Positions 1 through 12,479 of a stretch of 49,670 nt of DNA are shown here, one piece after another. Below the pieces are notes generated by a model. That model did not search any database and had not been told where the DNA came from. It was given only the letters and a program-made list of their open reading frames with translations. The DNA is from Spirogloea muscicola (Eukaryota; Streptophyta; Zygnematophyceae; Spirogloeales; Spirogloeaceae): contig WELB01000049.1 in assembly GCA_009602725.1 (NCBI GenBank), forward strand, positions 738,942 through 788,611. The letters are read 5' to 3'. A program made the translations under genes and the position numbers. Position 1 is the stretch's first letter; every line of letters starts with the position of its first letter.

Positions 1-256
1 CCCCCGCCCCCCCTCTCGTCACTCCCGCCTCCACAAAACCCACCGTCGCCCCTCTGCCCGCTGGTCGCAAGCTGGAGGCATCGCCAATGAACAGCAGTGC
101 TGTTGTCTCGATGTAACCCGAAACCGAACGATGTCGCCATGAACGTGAGATCGGCGGCCCCTGTGGCCTGGTGGGCAGCCCTCGTTCCACCCTCTTTTCT
201 CGATCTCAGTCCATTACATTGCATCTGAGGAGCTGGCGGCTGCTGGTGGCAAGCAG
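1..256 (+). other. intron and upstream part of MFS gene copy 1
   Basis: This stretch precedes the first exon I can read in the window. By comparison with the minus-strand paralogue at 38.4-41.2 kb, one N-terminal exon should lie to the left, outside the window. The stretch ends in a CAG acceptor at 254-256. An alternative acceptor near 201 would add an open extension, but the paralogues have a CAG at the position of 256. I see no independent gene here. Confidence 0.5.
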
Positions 257-2184
257 CTGGCGGTGGCGCGCGGCCTCAACGGCGTCGGCCTGGCGCTGGC
301 CATCCCGGCCATCCAGTCGCTGGTGGCCGACACGGCGGACCCGGCAGGCCGCGGGCTGGCCTTTGGCTGGCTCCAGGTCGCTGGCAACGCCGGCAGCGTG
401 CTCGGCGGCGGCGCCGCCATCCTGCTCGCCGGCGGCTCGCCCGCCGGCATCCCCGGCTGGCGGGCCGCCTTCCTGCTCACTGCGGCCGTCAGCTTCGCGC
501 TCGCCGTGGCCGTATACGCCTTTGTCGATGACCCCCGCTTCCCCGCCGGCCGGCCGAGGTGCCCAATTGCTGCCATTTGCTCCACGAGCTCAGTCCTGCC
601 TGATATTGTTAGATGATGGTTTTTGAGGACAATCCATGAAAGGCAGCCACAAACAAGAAGTGACGACGCTAGGCGGCTGCCTATCTGAGTGGGGCCGCCC
701 GCACCTGAGGGACTCGGCAGACCGTGTGCAGCAAGGACGCATCTGGCCGCGGGCAGGGCGACCTGGATCCGGCACAATCCGGCGGCGCTGCCTGGTGGCA
801 GGCATTGAGCGAGATGGTGGCGGACGCACGGGCAGTGGCGGGCGTGCCGACGTTCCAGATCATAGCCGCGCAGGGCGTGGTGGGGTCCTTCCCCTGGGCT
901 GCGCTCTCCTTCTGCACCATGTGGCTCGAGCTCGTCGGCTTCACACACCCTGGTGAATACCTGCTGCGAATTGTTTATCATATTCACCCCATCCTTATCC
1001 TTGAACCCCACTGTATTGTCATTTATTAAGGAGTCCCAATGTGTTGGATATGCTCGCCACGTGGTTATGCTGTACTCAGTGCTGCCTACCAGCTCAAGAG
1101 CTCCTTACTATGGAGGCAATTGCATGGAACCTGCACCGCAGGTACGGCGATGCTGCTGGGCTTCTTTGTGGTAGCCACATCAGTTGGCGGCCTTTTTGGG
1201 GGCTGGCTTGGTGATGCCGCCGCCCTCCGTCTGCCCAACACGGGCCGCATTGTGTGCGCCCAATTCAGCGCCGGCAGTGCCGTGCCCCTTGCCGCCCTCC
1301 TCCTGTACGGCCTGCCCAACAATGCGTCTGCGCCGCTCCTCTACGCCGCCACCTTCGTCATTGTGGGCTTCATTATTTCCTGGAATGCCTCCAGTACCAA
1401 CAAGTAAGCGGCAGCACGCCCTGTGACCCTGCCCTGGGTGTAGACGGGTTTTCGAGCAGGTCATTCAGCTCAAGTCAGCGATAGAATCAAATCCTATTAC
1501 TCAGTCATCAGTCACAAGCTGAGTCCCAATTAGGCACGCCCCTTAGTGTCAGGCCGTAAGCGCAACTCTCGCTGCAAGGTTGTGAGGTCCAAGTCAAAGC
1601 GAATGCCCAGACGCTGTGTGTACCTTCATTGTAGATTTGTAGGTGTATTTGAGCTATTGTCACAATCATCACATTGCTGCCATGTGCATACGGCCTAAGG
1701 ACCTGCATATCGTGGCTGGACTGACAAGTAGACTTACAAATGCCGGCAATACTGTGACGGTGCTGGCAGTCCCATATTTGCGGAGATTGTACCGGAAAAG
1801 CTGCGAACGAATGTCTACGCGCTGGACCGTGCGGTGGAGGGCCTGCTGGCTTCTTTTGCACCCTATATTGTTGCAACAATCGCTGAGAAATGGTACGGGT
1901 GGCAACCTGTGCAGCCGGGCCTGAGTGCGCAGGACGCCCAGCTTGCGGACCGTGGCAATGCGCGCGCTCTTGCTGGCGGCCTCTTCCTTTGCACGGCCCT
2001 GCCATGGGCTCTGTGCTGCGCCATTTACACGCTGCTCTACCACCATTACCCACGTGACCGTGACAATGCCCGCTTCCTCAGCCTGGCCAATGGGGCCGAG
2101 CACGAGCGCCTGGAAATGCAGCTGGAGACCATCCGCGAGGCTGACGAGGAGGATGCTGATATTGATGCAGACTCGCCCCAATAA
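257..2184 (+). CDS. spinster-like MFS transporter, copy 1 (5' partial)
   Basis: Membrane transporter of the major facilitator superfamily. It resembles the plant group often labelled spinster-like (Arabidopsis At4g36790 and relatives); the substrate is unknown. Four exons join in frame: 257-558, 732-952, 1142-1403 and 1770-2184, with donors AG|GTGCCC, G|GTGAAT and AA|GTAAGC and the stop TAA at 2182-2184. Conserved blocks in order are ARGLNGVGLALAIPAIQSLV, GIPGWRAAFLLTAA, PTFQIIAAQGVVGSFPWAAL, a motif-A-like loop GGWLGDAAALRLPNTGR, IISWNASSTN, then PIFAEIVPEKLRTNVYALDR and the last helices. About 399 residues are in the window and roughly 100 N-terminal residues are missing to the left. No frameshift or stop is visible, so this is the only one of four copies that looks intact. 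It converges on GLR copy A. Confidence 0.85.
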
Positions 2185-3599
2185 TCCTAAGCTTTAAAAT
2201 ACAGGGTTAGGGCTTCTTCCTTGTTAGGAATGCAGGATTCAGATGAAGATCTTGATGAAAAGCTCACCTGGTTCGTCCGTTTTAGTATGGCTGCAGATTT
2301 GGTGCAACTAAATCTCGTCCACATTATTGCCGCCCATTCTTTCATTCAACTCATTTTGCTACTTTACTCCTATTAGGTAGCTTCAAGAGGTGATCCGCAA
2401 TGGTCAACATTATGTTATGGACCTGGCGTAGTGAACCCCATTTTGCTTGTTTGGTTGCTCTGAGCAAGCTGCAACAGGGCCAGTGTACTTCACAAGCCTT
2501 GCCTGTATTTGCAGTTGGCTGCCTCAAGCACGATGATGGCCCCTTTGGGGGGTGGTCTGCTGCTATAGGACTTGAGATGTTGATGCAACAGCTATCCAAA
2601 TCCAACTCATCTTCTTTGTACATCAGCTTCCATTGATGGAACACATCCTTCAGGGCATGCATGGCCGCAACCTGCAGTGAAGGCCGAGATGAAGTGCGAA
2701 CATCTGTGTGTTGCACCGATTTGCATGCATGATGCTTATCCTGATTAAGTGAAATCTGGTTGTGTGCTTGAGTATATCTTGAGTAGACTAGTCTGGCCTC
2801 ATGGCACCTGTATGACTCTGTGATTTCAGATATGCTTGTAGAGAGTACTGTTGAAGTTTAAAATCTAGCGACTCTTGGTGTCGCACCTCCAGGCCATCCT
2901 CTCTTGTCCGTGTCCTCAGCTCAGAGGCCGCTCTCTATAGCAACAGCAGACCGCCCCAGACTCGGCAGTATGCGCTCAGAGCCGCTCATGGGGGCAGATG
3001 CATATCAAATTGGCACAGGCTCCGCCTGCACTCAGGGTGTGGGGGCTGCCATGGCTAGGGCTCACCAAAGCAGTGCGGTCTCAGATTCCTATGAAGCCTG
3101 GGGCACCTCCTTCTCACAGGGAACTCCCACAAACCATCAGGCTAATCAAACGGTTACCAAGCCCAACCGCTGGTTCACCATATCACCACCTTCGACGGGA
3201 TGCTTCCCCACCAGCCCTAATTGCTGGTTCACCCATATCACGACAGTCAGCAGGTTTCCTTAAGATGAGAATCGGCCAAGACCAAGCAAAGGGATGAGGA
3301 AGAGGAATGCCACACTCTCATGAAAGCCTTCTTAGCCTGTTTGCCGCCTTCGTTGCTCCAGTAGTTGGCATGACTCTGTACCAGCAAGTGACCGTATCAC
3401 AGTCTGCTGCTTCCCACTGCTCCAACTTTCTGCTCTTCCGAACTCCCTCCGAATAGCCCGTGACCTTCCTGCCCAATCTGCTATACAAACTTCCACCAGT
3501 TCACCGCATTCAACTCCCACTTTCTCAAATGTCAGTCCCCTGCATAGTCCCCTGCAAATACTTCAGTATCCTTCTCACAACCTGCCAATTTACCACACA

Positions 3600-4395
3600 G
3601 GGTCTTGGTCTCTTGAGCTATACTCCCACTGCTGCTTCTTATCTGGTCGTACTGCCAAAGCTATGTATAGTAAAAAGATGCTACCGCGCCTAAACCTGTG
3701 CCATCTACCGCCTGTCTTTATCGTTCTTGTTTGTTCCTGCTCCTTCAACATTCTTAAAAATTTTATTTTGGACATCAACTGGCTGGAGTACTTCTCCCTT
3801 CAACTTTCTGCATGCAGTCTCGAAGGCTCTGCTCCCACAGCTTTTAGATCAGCTCAGAAACGTGCACTGCTCCTCTGCTGCTCTTCTACATCAGCTCCTT
3901 TGCTCTGCTGTTCAAGTCTCGCTGCTCTGCTGCAAAGCTCCTACAAGTCTCATTCCACAGTTGTTCCTGAAATGATGACTTGCAATTTCATATTCTGATT
4001 TGCCGGAATCAAAATTTCAGTCAAATCGTCAATGAGGTTGCAGGCCCATCACTATCAGCTCAATGACAACCAGCCTGCACAGATGCCCCAGCTAGGGGGC
4101 TATCAAGGCTTGCTAGCTCCTCGCCTGTCGCGCTTGCTCTGTGCCTGCCAGACACGTAGCGGCTTGCAATCGCGATTGCAATTGCCCTGCTCGAATCTTC
4201 CCGTGCACAGTACTCTTTGGTGCACATGTGCATGTAGCCTTGCGCCTCTGAAATCTCCAACTGCAGATTGCACCTGTTGCTGCACGTCCCTGCATGTGCA
4301 CGTAATTTTGGGTGCCTGCACCTGATCCTGCGTCCGCGCTTGCGGATAAGTCTGCAACTGCGGCTTCAGAGTATCTCACCTCCTCATGTTTCACA
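3600..4395. repeat. dispersed repeat, copy 1 (unidentified)
   Basis: This stretch aligns with 15035-15622. Shared landmarks are a CTGCTTCTTATCTGGTCGTA-like segment near 3635 (15060 in the other copy), the CTGTGCCATCTACCGCCTGTC-type segment near 3695 (15127), and the long match around 4025-4160 (15255-15380) that includes CCCAGCTAGGGGGCT. This copy carries about 160 bp extra near 3790-3990. Both copies lose similarity just after a shared CACCTCCTCATGTT. I recognise no coding capacity. It is likely a non-autonomous mobile element or solo terminal repeat. Confidence 0.6.
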
Positions 4396-4455
4396 GGACA
4401 ATTGCTCAACGCAGACATTCAGATATCTATTTATACATGCCGGCACATTAATGGT

Positions 4456-4515
4456 ATCTCAGCTACCTCAGATACCTCAGATACCTCAGATTCCTCAGAT
4501 ACCTCAGATACTCAG
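4456..4515 (+). repeat. 9-bp tandem repeat (ATACCTCAG)n
   Basis: About six imperfect copies of ATACCTCAG are in tandem, with one TTCCTCAG variant. It lies inside the segment that is unique to duplication unit A. Confidence 0.8.
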
Positions 4516-5805
4516 ATGCTACTAGCTGCAGCTAGAGCTAATATAGTAGCTAGATGTCACATCTCCATATGCCGCCAAATACCAGAAAGCTCAGATGCCT
4601 CACATGCTGCTAGCTGCAGCCAGTTTTAGCTGAGCTGCCAGACTCTGATCTCCTCATGCCGCCTAATACCAGATGCCAGTAGCTGCAGCAAATCTTCCAT
4701 AATGGAGAGCAATTGCAGAGCTCCAGATGTTGCTACGTTGTACAGCTTCTAACAAATCTTAGACTTGCCCTCCACATGCCGAGGTACACAACTCATGTTC
4801 AGTTGCAAGTAAGGGAGATCCTCAGATCAGCGAGCTGCGGCCGCGACACAACCTTTTGCTTGGTTGTGATATGAGCATGAGCACCAGAACCTAGAGATAA
4901 AACAGCAGGTAGACGGCAATATAAGAACCTGCTGCCTGTCTGTCTGCGTTACGTGATGCCACCCTTCTCCAGGTCCCTCCCCTTCATTACAGCCACTGGT
5001 TCATAGTCCTCGGTGCTGACCACCTTTGAAGAGCCTTGACTCTGCCTGACTCGCCCTATCTGCTGTTTTTCTTAGCCCATCTGAAATACTGGAATTAATC
5101 AAATCCTTGGCTCTTGCGTTTCCAAAGTATGCTCTACTCCGCCGTAGATCTGTCAGAGAAGTTGGCTGGTGTGTATGTGTATGAATTATTTGTTGCCTGG
5201 CCATCTCCTCTGCAGCTACACAATTCACTCCTCCCATTGTCAACAATCGCAGGCTGCTGGCGGCAGATCGAGAGCAGACAGCAGCAAGCATGCTGCAGCC
5301 ATGCTCAGACCAGCAGCAGATGCTTGCTACCAGGTGCAGCAGTGAGGCAGATGCTCATTACGTCACCAATCATTAGCTCGTCCTCGATGTGCGAGGCTCT
5401 TGTGCTAGCACAAGATGCCGAGAGGAACAAAGCGTGATATCGACAAATCTCAATACGCAAGACAAGGGCATTATACAAGAAGGACCGTTTATGTACATCA
5501 GGGTGATCCAATTAGCAGCTTGGAATTCTAAGTCCTGCAAATACACGCTTCTCTATACAAGTTGCTGATATCAATACCCCATCTCCTGTAACTAGATTCA
5601 GCATTTGCTGAATGTAGAGTAATTTAAATCCCAGCAGTGCACAACATTCTGGGTCTCTAATAAGCGTGAACTTTGTGCTTGGCTCCTCCATGTAAGTGGG
5701 TTTTCCAATGACCCCCCAATAGGCATACCCGAATGGAGCTCGTTTGTCATCAAATCTGAATTTGCATGCATTTTCCGCCTTGGAGTCAGCAACTTGGTAG
5801 GGGGC

Positions 5806-8800
5806 CTAGCTAAGCAGATCTCCTTCGCTGTTGGATTCAGATGTTGGCCGAGTGTCAGGGCACAGGTCAGTCATCTGCAAACCACGTGGGACAAAGCCAG
5901 AGTCTTCCAGGCTAGGACCATTTGCTTGTCCCGCTTCTCCATCTGGGAGGACTCTCTTGGTTGGCCTGCAGTAACCAACTCCCAATTCTCAAATTGAGTA
6001 ATGCGAGCAGGTATAGAGTGCTACACTCCACCTGCTGAGTTTTTAAGATCAGGCTCTGACCTCCTCAGGCCTATCACTAGTTTGTTATTGAGCTCGCTTG
6101 CAACTATGCACCATTGCTTCAGACAGCAATTAGCAGGGCCGTGCTAATTACACTAACATCTGTTACGCAGTGAAGCTGAGCCAGCAAGCACCATTGTGGA
6201 CGGATGCCAATTACAGTACCTGTCAGTTCTGCATTTCGCAGGCCAAACGCGCGTGCATCCGTACCATACCACAGCTAGTAGGTAAAGTGAGCCAGTGATG
6301 GCAAACAGGCCCCAGTACGTATCAAGTCCAAGTGCTGCAGACTGCAGCTGGGTTGAATCCTGACCACACTGGTTGGACGACTGGAAGGTGCGCAACCTAA
6401 GTGTCAGCTCAAAGTGCCCTTCAGCAGATGAGATCGCCTCTAGAACGAGGGCACAGTCCATGTTACATTCATGTCAACCGTGCTGTTTGGGTAGAAATAG
6501 ATCATCTCGACTTTGAAAGTTCTGCTTACCGCCAGCCACCTGTCATGAATGCGCTGCAGTTCACCACTTCCTGACATGGAAAGAATGGCGGAGCTGATAT
6601 CCGTTGCCAGAAGAGAACCTTGCTGGAAGACCTGCACTCAAATGACCCCCAGCAATTGCAAATGAGCAACCTATGGAGTAGCTTGAGCAAGATGCAAGCT
6701 TCTTCCTGCTATTGCAGTGGAGGTAACATTGCGGAGGACTCGCAAATGAGGTGCTCACGAAGCCCCATCCGCTCTTGGTGAACTCCTGCCCAACAATTGC
6801 ATAGTTGCAATACTTGCTAAGGAAGAGCTCCATGTATGGACTCTCGTCAACAATGGCACCTACTGCACCACTCTTAAGAACGTTATTGTAGTCCTCATAA
6901 GTTTGCTCCGGGACAAGGCGCGACTGGCACAAGGAGAAAAGAAAGTACTCAGCACCAGCAACACTTGGCAACTCATCATAGAAGAGCATGAAATCGAGGG
7001 ACTTACAGCAGCGGACTTAGGAATATGTACGACGTACTGAGCACAAATGAGCACTGCTCCTCTATTGATTAAAGCAGAAGGCCAAAGCCAAGCATGGAAA
7101 CCATACCTGAAGGACTCCTAAGCCGCGCAAGTAGGCATCAACAAATGACCCTGCCTGATAGGCAATGGATTGACCCGACAATATGAGCTCTGCTACGCTC
7201 TGTGATTAGCGAGCACAGTAGAGGGCCTTGATGTGAGTACTTCTAGCAGAGTTATCATGATTTATGCTGACATCTTATGTATGCTTTACAGATTGATGGC
7301 AGCACACCTGTAAGCTGCAGGCTCAAGTGTCAGACTAGAACAAATACATGCCCTTAGAGTATAATGTGTATCTTAGAAAGAAGAAGTGCATGAAGAGGAG
7401 CTTCAGTAGCCGATGCAAATTGGAGTAGTGCTGAATTCGGAGGAACCTGAATGGAGGATGAGAGCTGTTGCACCGTCAGAAGTGATGTTAAGCTAGCCGT
7501 GTAGCTCGAAGTGAGGATCAGCACAACTACCAACCATACTATCACCACAAGCCGGCCAGGCGTAGTCGTCACGGTTGTTGGCAGGTTGAAGAAAAGGGTG
7601 TTAAATGAGAACCTGCAAGACGTATCTTGTAAAAGATGTATCAGACACCAGCTGTTGTTGTGTTGCTTGAGAATTTGCGATCTGCCGTTATTTGTTCCAC
7701 TTTGACGGTAAAATGTTTCGGAGAAAGGCTCACCAGAGCATTGTCACCAGCTGCTGCTTCAGGCCACCTTTCACTTCCTTTTCCTTGGCGCGCTCTTCCA
7801 AGAGCCACACCACGAATGCGTGTAAAACGAGGAGACCTCCAATGAAGAGCCACAATGACCATGCGAATGGCTTTGTGAAAGCCCAAGGGCTTGCACTCGT
7901 GCCCTTCTGAGGTACAACGACCACCAGTCCTGAACTCTGTAGTGCCATAAGATTGCTCATAATATCGATTGCTGACTCCTTTAGCACACTCTTGGCAGAA
8001 AGCCGCAGCATGAGCAGAAAGCCGCAGCGATGTTTGATTTCCCCAATACAAATGTGCAGCCAGCTTGTCAATGGAAAATGGACAATGGACAATCGTATGT
8101 CAATCGTATATATACCTCGTACGGTTGGGTGAAGTCCACAATGAGTGAGCGCTCCGCTGTCACTGTGATGTCCCCCACTGCCGCATCAAAAGCCTGCCCA
8201 AGAGACTAATAGTACTGAGGACCCGGAGATTGTGCTCATCCAAGCCCCCACAGCGGCAGTGCCCAAGCAGCTTGCATGCAGCACCACACTGCACTGACCT
8301 TGTTGGCCACAGCTTCGACCATTTGTGTGTAGTTGGGTGTTGTGGAGCCGTCCCCAAAGGAGACGAACATGTAAGGCACGTTGTAATCTAGCTGTTCCAG
8401 CGCAGCCCGGAAAATCTCTATGCAATACCCTTGGAATCGGTCATTGCCAGTCCCATCTCCAACAGACACAAACTCCTTGTAACCCTGCCACAAATTGCTG
8501 TTTCTTCATTACCCTTTTTCTGGAATCTCAAAGCTGATTGTGGAGGACAATAAAGCCTTCGCTGAAGCGAGTCAAGAAGAAATGGGCAATCCCAGATTCG
8601 CTGCTCACGATGCAACAGCCTATTCCCCCCCCGCACTATTGACCATCTAAACTGCCAGACCTGCTTGTACGGCACAGCAATGATGAGCGGCTTGACGCCC
8701 TTGAATAGCCACCCTCTTGGGATCTGCATGGCCACAGACCCACCGAAATTGCAGGGTGAGCAAAGTTCTCAGGTCTGTCCTTGGCTGCACGACCCACTTT

Positions 8801-11800
8801 CTCGTAAGGGAGTGTGCTGTGTGTCCAACTTCCGCTTGGTCGTTGAATCGTTGGCAACAGGAAGCACCACCGGGGCGCTTGACTAACTTCAGAGGGGCAA
8901 TGTAGGAACAATTATGAGGTCGTCAGGGTCACCGACTGCTTTACCAGAATGCCTCCTCCAGGCCAAATGACACCAAGCAATCTGGTGCCTCCTGTGGAGC
9001 TGTTGCTTGAGGATGCATTCCTGATGGACGTTGCAGAGGCCTGCTCTGGAGCGGCTGTTGTGAACGTGGACGCTGAACTCCAGTAACCAATGACACGGGC
9101 TGTGTTACCCACAAGGTTCACTATCTGGAACGTTGGACTGGGCAGGTCCCCTTGCTTGTCAAATGCAATTCTGCATTCCACAGTGCATGCCATTGCACTA
9201 AGACCCCGGATGAGCAGGCCGGCCACAGTACATCACAGCAGTGGACTTAGGTGTGACATCGGTCAATCTGAATGGTAATCTGTTGGGAATGTAGAGCCTC
9301 ACCTCCCAGTCAATCCTTCAAAGCTTGTGTTGTATACTGTATTTAAAAATTTTGCTCCACCTAGCAAGTGCGAGCACAGGCATAAGTATGAAGCTACCAC
9401 TTATGTACACAGCTGTTGCAGGTGCAAAACCTGCACTCTGGAAGAGCATTTTATCTTCTCTTGCAAAGGAACCCTGGGGATTGCTGCCATCAGATATGCA
9501 AACCTGTGTTGACAAGTATTTCTCCAAGCTGCGTGTCGCCGCCGCTTTGGGCATCCAGCGGGGTCGCGCTTGGTGCAAACTTGAAGCTGCCACCCTCTTT
9601 GAGAAATTGCTCGAGCGCATGGGCCACTACCCAAACAGTGTCGTATGCGTAAAGCGTGTAGGAGTTGATGGCATTGGCACCAGCGCATGGATACAGGGTA
9701 TGATTGAGCAGCTTCCAGTTTTCAGTGACGCGCCGGAAAACTTCCGTCTTTGGAATATAGCTCCGCGTGCCAATGATGCCCTGCCCACAGTCAACAGCAA
9801 CCCGCTTGGCCAGCAGTCAACAGCCGCCCGCTTGCATCTACTCTCAAGCTCCAATAGCCTCAAGCTGAACAGATTACACCATACTAATGAGCGCGGCTGG
9901 ATGTCCTCCACCAGAATGGATGACAATATCCAACAATTGAAGTCATGCTCATGGTAGCAGCCATGTTGCAGTACCTGTCCAAGTTGAAGTACCGAGTTGG
10001 GAAGGTCCCCGAGAATGCTCATGGTCGAGTCCGAGGCAATCCAGACATAACCAGGGGTAAGCATGCCCAGCCTGTTGGCTGCACTCGCATGCAAGAGTTG
10101 GAAGTAGGGAAGGCCGCCATGTCAATAGGTAGTAGAAGCTAAGGTCGCAATGCAGGCAGACATTTCCGCAAGGATGACACAGCTGTAGTCAAGGCTATGG
10201 GTTCTTCTCAACATTGGTGCCTAGAGAGTTTAGTGAGGAGCCATGACGATCACGTCACATGTTAAGGCCTTGGGTACTTGCCTGCGTCAATGACAAGCGG
10301 CACAAGCTGCGGCTGCAAATGTGCCATGAAGACAGTTGTCTCGTGCTGCCGCAGCTGGCCGAGCAGCTCTGTGACCAGCGTCAGGTTGGCATCGAGATCA
10401 ACAGCTACTTGCGCATCAATCGTCACTTCCTGAAAGGCAGCAACACATTCTCGATTTTCCCATGGTGGGAAGATGTGAGTGAAATGACATCTGTTGTTGG
10501 AATCAACAGGGTTCTATGTTTCTACCTACTGGCAATTGTAGCCTAACAGCCCGAGACGTTGAAGACCCAGAAGCAGCATGCCAGTGGTCAGAATATAGTG
10601 CCTTGCTTCCCCCAGAACCGGGGTTGGACCCCATTGCAAATACATACACATTAGCCATGCATCAGGAGCAGGGCTGTTAGGTCATTTGGCAGCCCAGAAG
10701 GCCCATCATCACTTGCACCTGCGATGCAAGTGCGGCCGAGAAAGCCAGTACGCCATTGCGTCCAAAGTCGTCATCGGCGTAGATTACTATGCTGTGCTGC
10801 CACTGATACTGTCTAACCAGGTCTGACCACCACTACACAAAGTAGACATCAACCGGCCTGCTGTTGTGCATCAGTCCGCTTGTTTCAATGCTATGCATAA
10901 ATGCTTCATCAGAATACACAGAGCACTGTCTCTCATTCACCTGCCAGCGCTTCCATCTCGACCTTATCATTGTGAGTGACGCGCACAAAGTATGGGTAGC
11001 GGGCCTTGATGGACAGCGTAGGATCAGTGGCTGCAAATGACAACACAGGCACCTGCATGATTCCAGGCAACTTCTGTTAGGCTCGCATCGAGGCCTGAAT
11101 GTACCACAGCTACCTGGCACAAACTCGGCAGCAGGACTTTGTCTAGATATGAATCTTGCATCAGCTCCACAAGAGGTCCTGAGGCAGAGCTGTCCCAACA
11201 AATGATCAGATGCACTGTAACCTCAGCAGTTTCAGGCTGATCTTTGGACGAGCATAAGAGAAAATCATCAACAACCTGCGCTGCAGCGCCCATGTTGGAT
11301 ACAAATCGCGCAACCGTTGAATATGTGGGTCCCACAAGGGCGACGACTGAGCGCCGGAGCTGGGCTAGAGCTGCGCAGCAGCCACAAGCTTGCCTACTTA
11401 GCTTGACTGCAGGGCTCTCTTAAGAACAGTACCTCCTCCACCCCTATCTTATTTGCATCCCTGCTGACAAAGGCTACTAGAAGCCGCTAGCATACCTAGC
11501 GGAATTCACGACTAACAGCAGATAGCTGAGCATGCAAAGCAAGCTCAAGTGCGGTGACAGAGCGAGCAGCTCCAGAAGGATTGAGGTGAGAGGTGGTGGT
11601 GAGCAGGTGACAACCTTCGGCAGCCCCTTGGAGGGGGTCCTGACCAGCATTGCCAACATCCAGCAGGAGCCTGGTCGTGGGGAGGATGCTGTTGTCCGCA
11701 TTCACGTCCCCCACGGCCAGCTTGATGCCACACAGGGTGTCAGTGCCGATAGAGGAGGCGAAGTCAACAAGCGCACCGATCGGCACGTCCCAGGAGACTT

Positions 11801-11894
11801 GGGCAGCAGTGAGGGTCGGCCCCACAGCTGCCAGAAGTGGCAGAAGAAGTGCTGCTATTGCCCGCAACATCGCCGAGCTTGAAGGGCACCCCAT
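5806..11894 (-). CDS. GLR: plant-type ionotropic glutamate receptor, copy A
   Basis: Ligand-gated cation channel of the plant GLR family. I resolve 19 exons (5' to 3' on the minus strand): 11894-11513, 11370-11276, 11052-10941, 10822-10719, 10429-10282, 10078-9975, 9780-9504, 9360-9303, 9170-8945, 8723-8661, 8484-8299, 8193-8116, 7936-7734, 7612-7447, 7199-7107, 6923-6759, 6631-6530, 6380-6220, 5965-5806. All phases agree and give about 960 residues. Order: signal peptide (start MGCPSSS, hydrophobic core [15 protein letters not shown]), ANF-type amino-terminal domain to about residue 427 ([41 protein letters not shown]), S1 with IPRGW and the ligand Arg of [11 protein letters not shown]1 near 638-658, pore loop, M3 with [16 protein letters not shown]2 with [18 protein letters not shown]4 with [10 protein letters not shown], and a tail of about 60 residues. 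Intron 5 uses a GC donor (G|GCAAGT). The last two exons were placed by matching splice phase with copy B and are slightly less certain. Confidence 0.93.
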
Positions 11895-12470
11895 TCCCCC
11901 CCTGCAGTCAGCCCAGCGGCAGCCACGCCTGAGGCACTGGACACCAGTCAGCCCTCCTGCTGCCAGCCATCTCCTCCGAGCAATACCGTTACGCAATCCC
12001 GATATCGTTATAGCTGCTGCTCCCAGCAGAAGTACCTCGCCTGCAGATTGTGTGCAAACCTGGGAGCGGGGTCGTGCAATGCAGTCCTCCGTTGCACAAG
12101 CAGGGGCTGGCAGGGCCGAGCACAGTTGCCAAGCAGAACTTGTGCAGAGCTGCCACGGGACGGAGGCAGCGGAGTTGCAGCAGAGCAGGCTCGGGAGCTG
12201 GGTGACTTAGCAGAGTCGATGGCCCCGGTGGGGTGGCAAAGCGCTGGCGCAATGCTGCGGGCTCCGAGTCCAGGCACGAGGTCGAGGAGGCTGGGGGGTG
12301 TGGTGGAGATGGGGAGGATCAGATGGGGGATGCGGGAGTGGGAGGGAGGCGAGGGGGCCTTTCTTATACAGGGGACGTGGGTGGCTCCCGCTACGGGCAG
12401 CCGGCTGCCAGGCAAGCCGGGAGGCCGGGTACCGCCGCGAGGCCTCGCACAGTCGGGCTCACGGGCTCTG
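11895..12470 (-). promoter_or_regulatory. GLR-A 5' flank conserved with GLR-B
   Basis: This segment upstream of the GLR-A start aligns with 23871-24460 upstream of GLR-B, so promoter and 5' UTR were duplicated with the genes. The two copies differ by many small indels and open frames are not kept, so I read it as regulatory or untranslated. No single factor site is supported. Confidence 0.45.
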
Positions 12471-12479
12471 CTTACTGCA

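Larger units (their letters stand above)
2185..5805. other. intergenic region between convergent MFS copy 1 and GLR-A
   Basis: No gene is supported here. 2185-2870 aligns with the MFS 3' flank of unit B (16337-17170), and 5390-5805 aligns with the region downstream of GLR-B (17330-17820). The middle, about 2880-5390, is absent from unit B and contains a dispersed repeat (3600-4395) and a 9-bp microsatellite. The short open frames here show no family resemblance and no conservation between units. Confidence 0.6.
1770..12470. repeat. segmental duplication 1, unit A (MFS 3' end to GLR-A promoter)
   Basis: This block matches 15660-24460 in the same orientation and order: last MFS exon, MFS 3' flank, whole GLR gene, about 570 bp of GLR 5' flank. 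Matching landmarks outside genes include the 3'-flank segments around 2515-2560 versus 16665-16710 and 2785-2850 versus 17085-17150, and the 5'-flank segments around 12040-12300 versus 24020-24260. Unit A has about 2.5 kb (near 2880-5390) that unit B lacks. Confidence 0.85.

Noticed and set aside
171-1011. minus-strand and alternate plus frames over MFS copy 1
   Set aside because: They shadow exons of the transporter and have no family resemblance.
4461-4515. CRISPR-like or regulatory array
   Set aside because: The 9-bp units have no spacers; it is a simple microsatellite in eukaryotic DNA.
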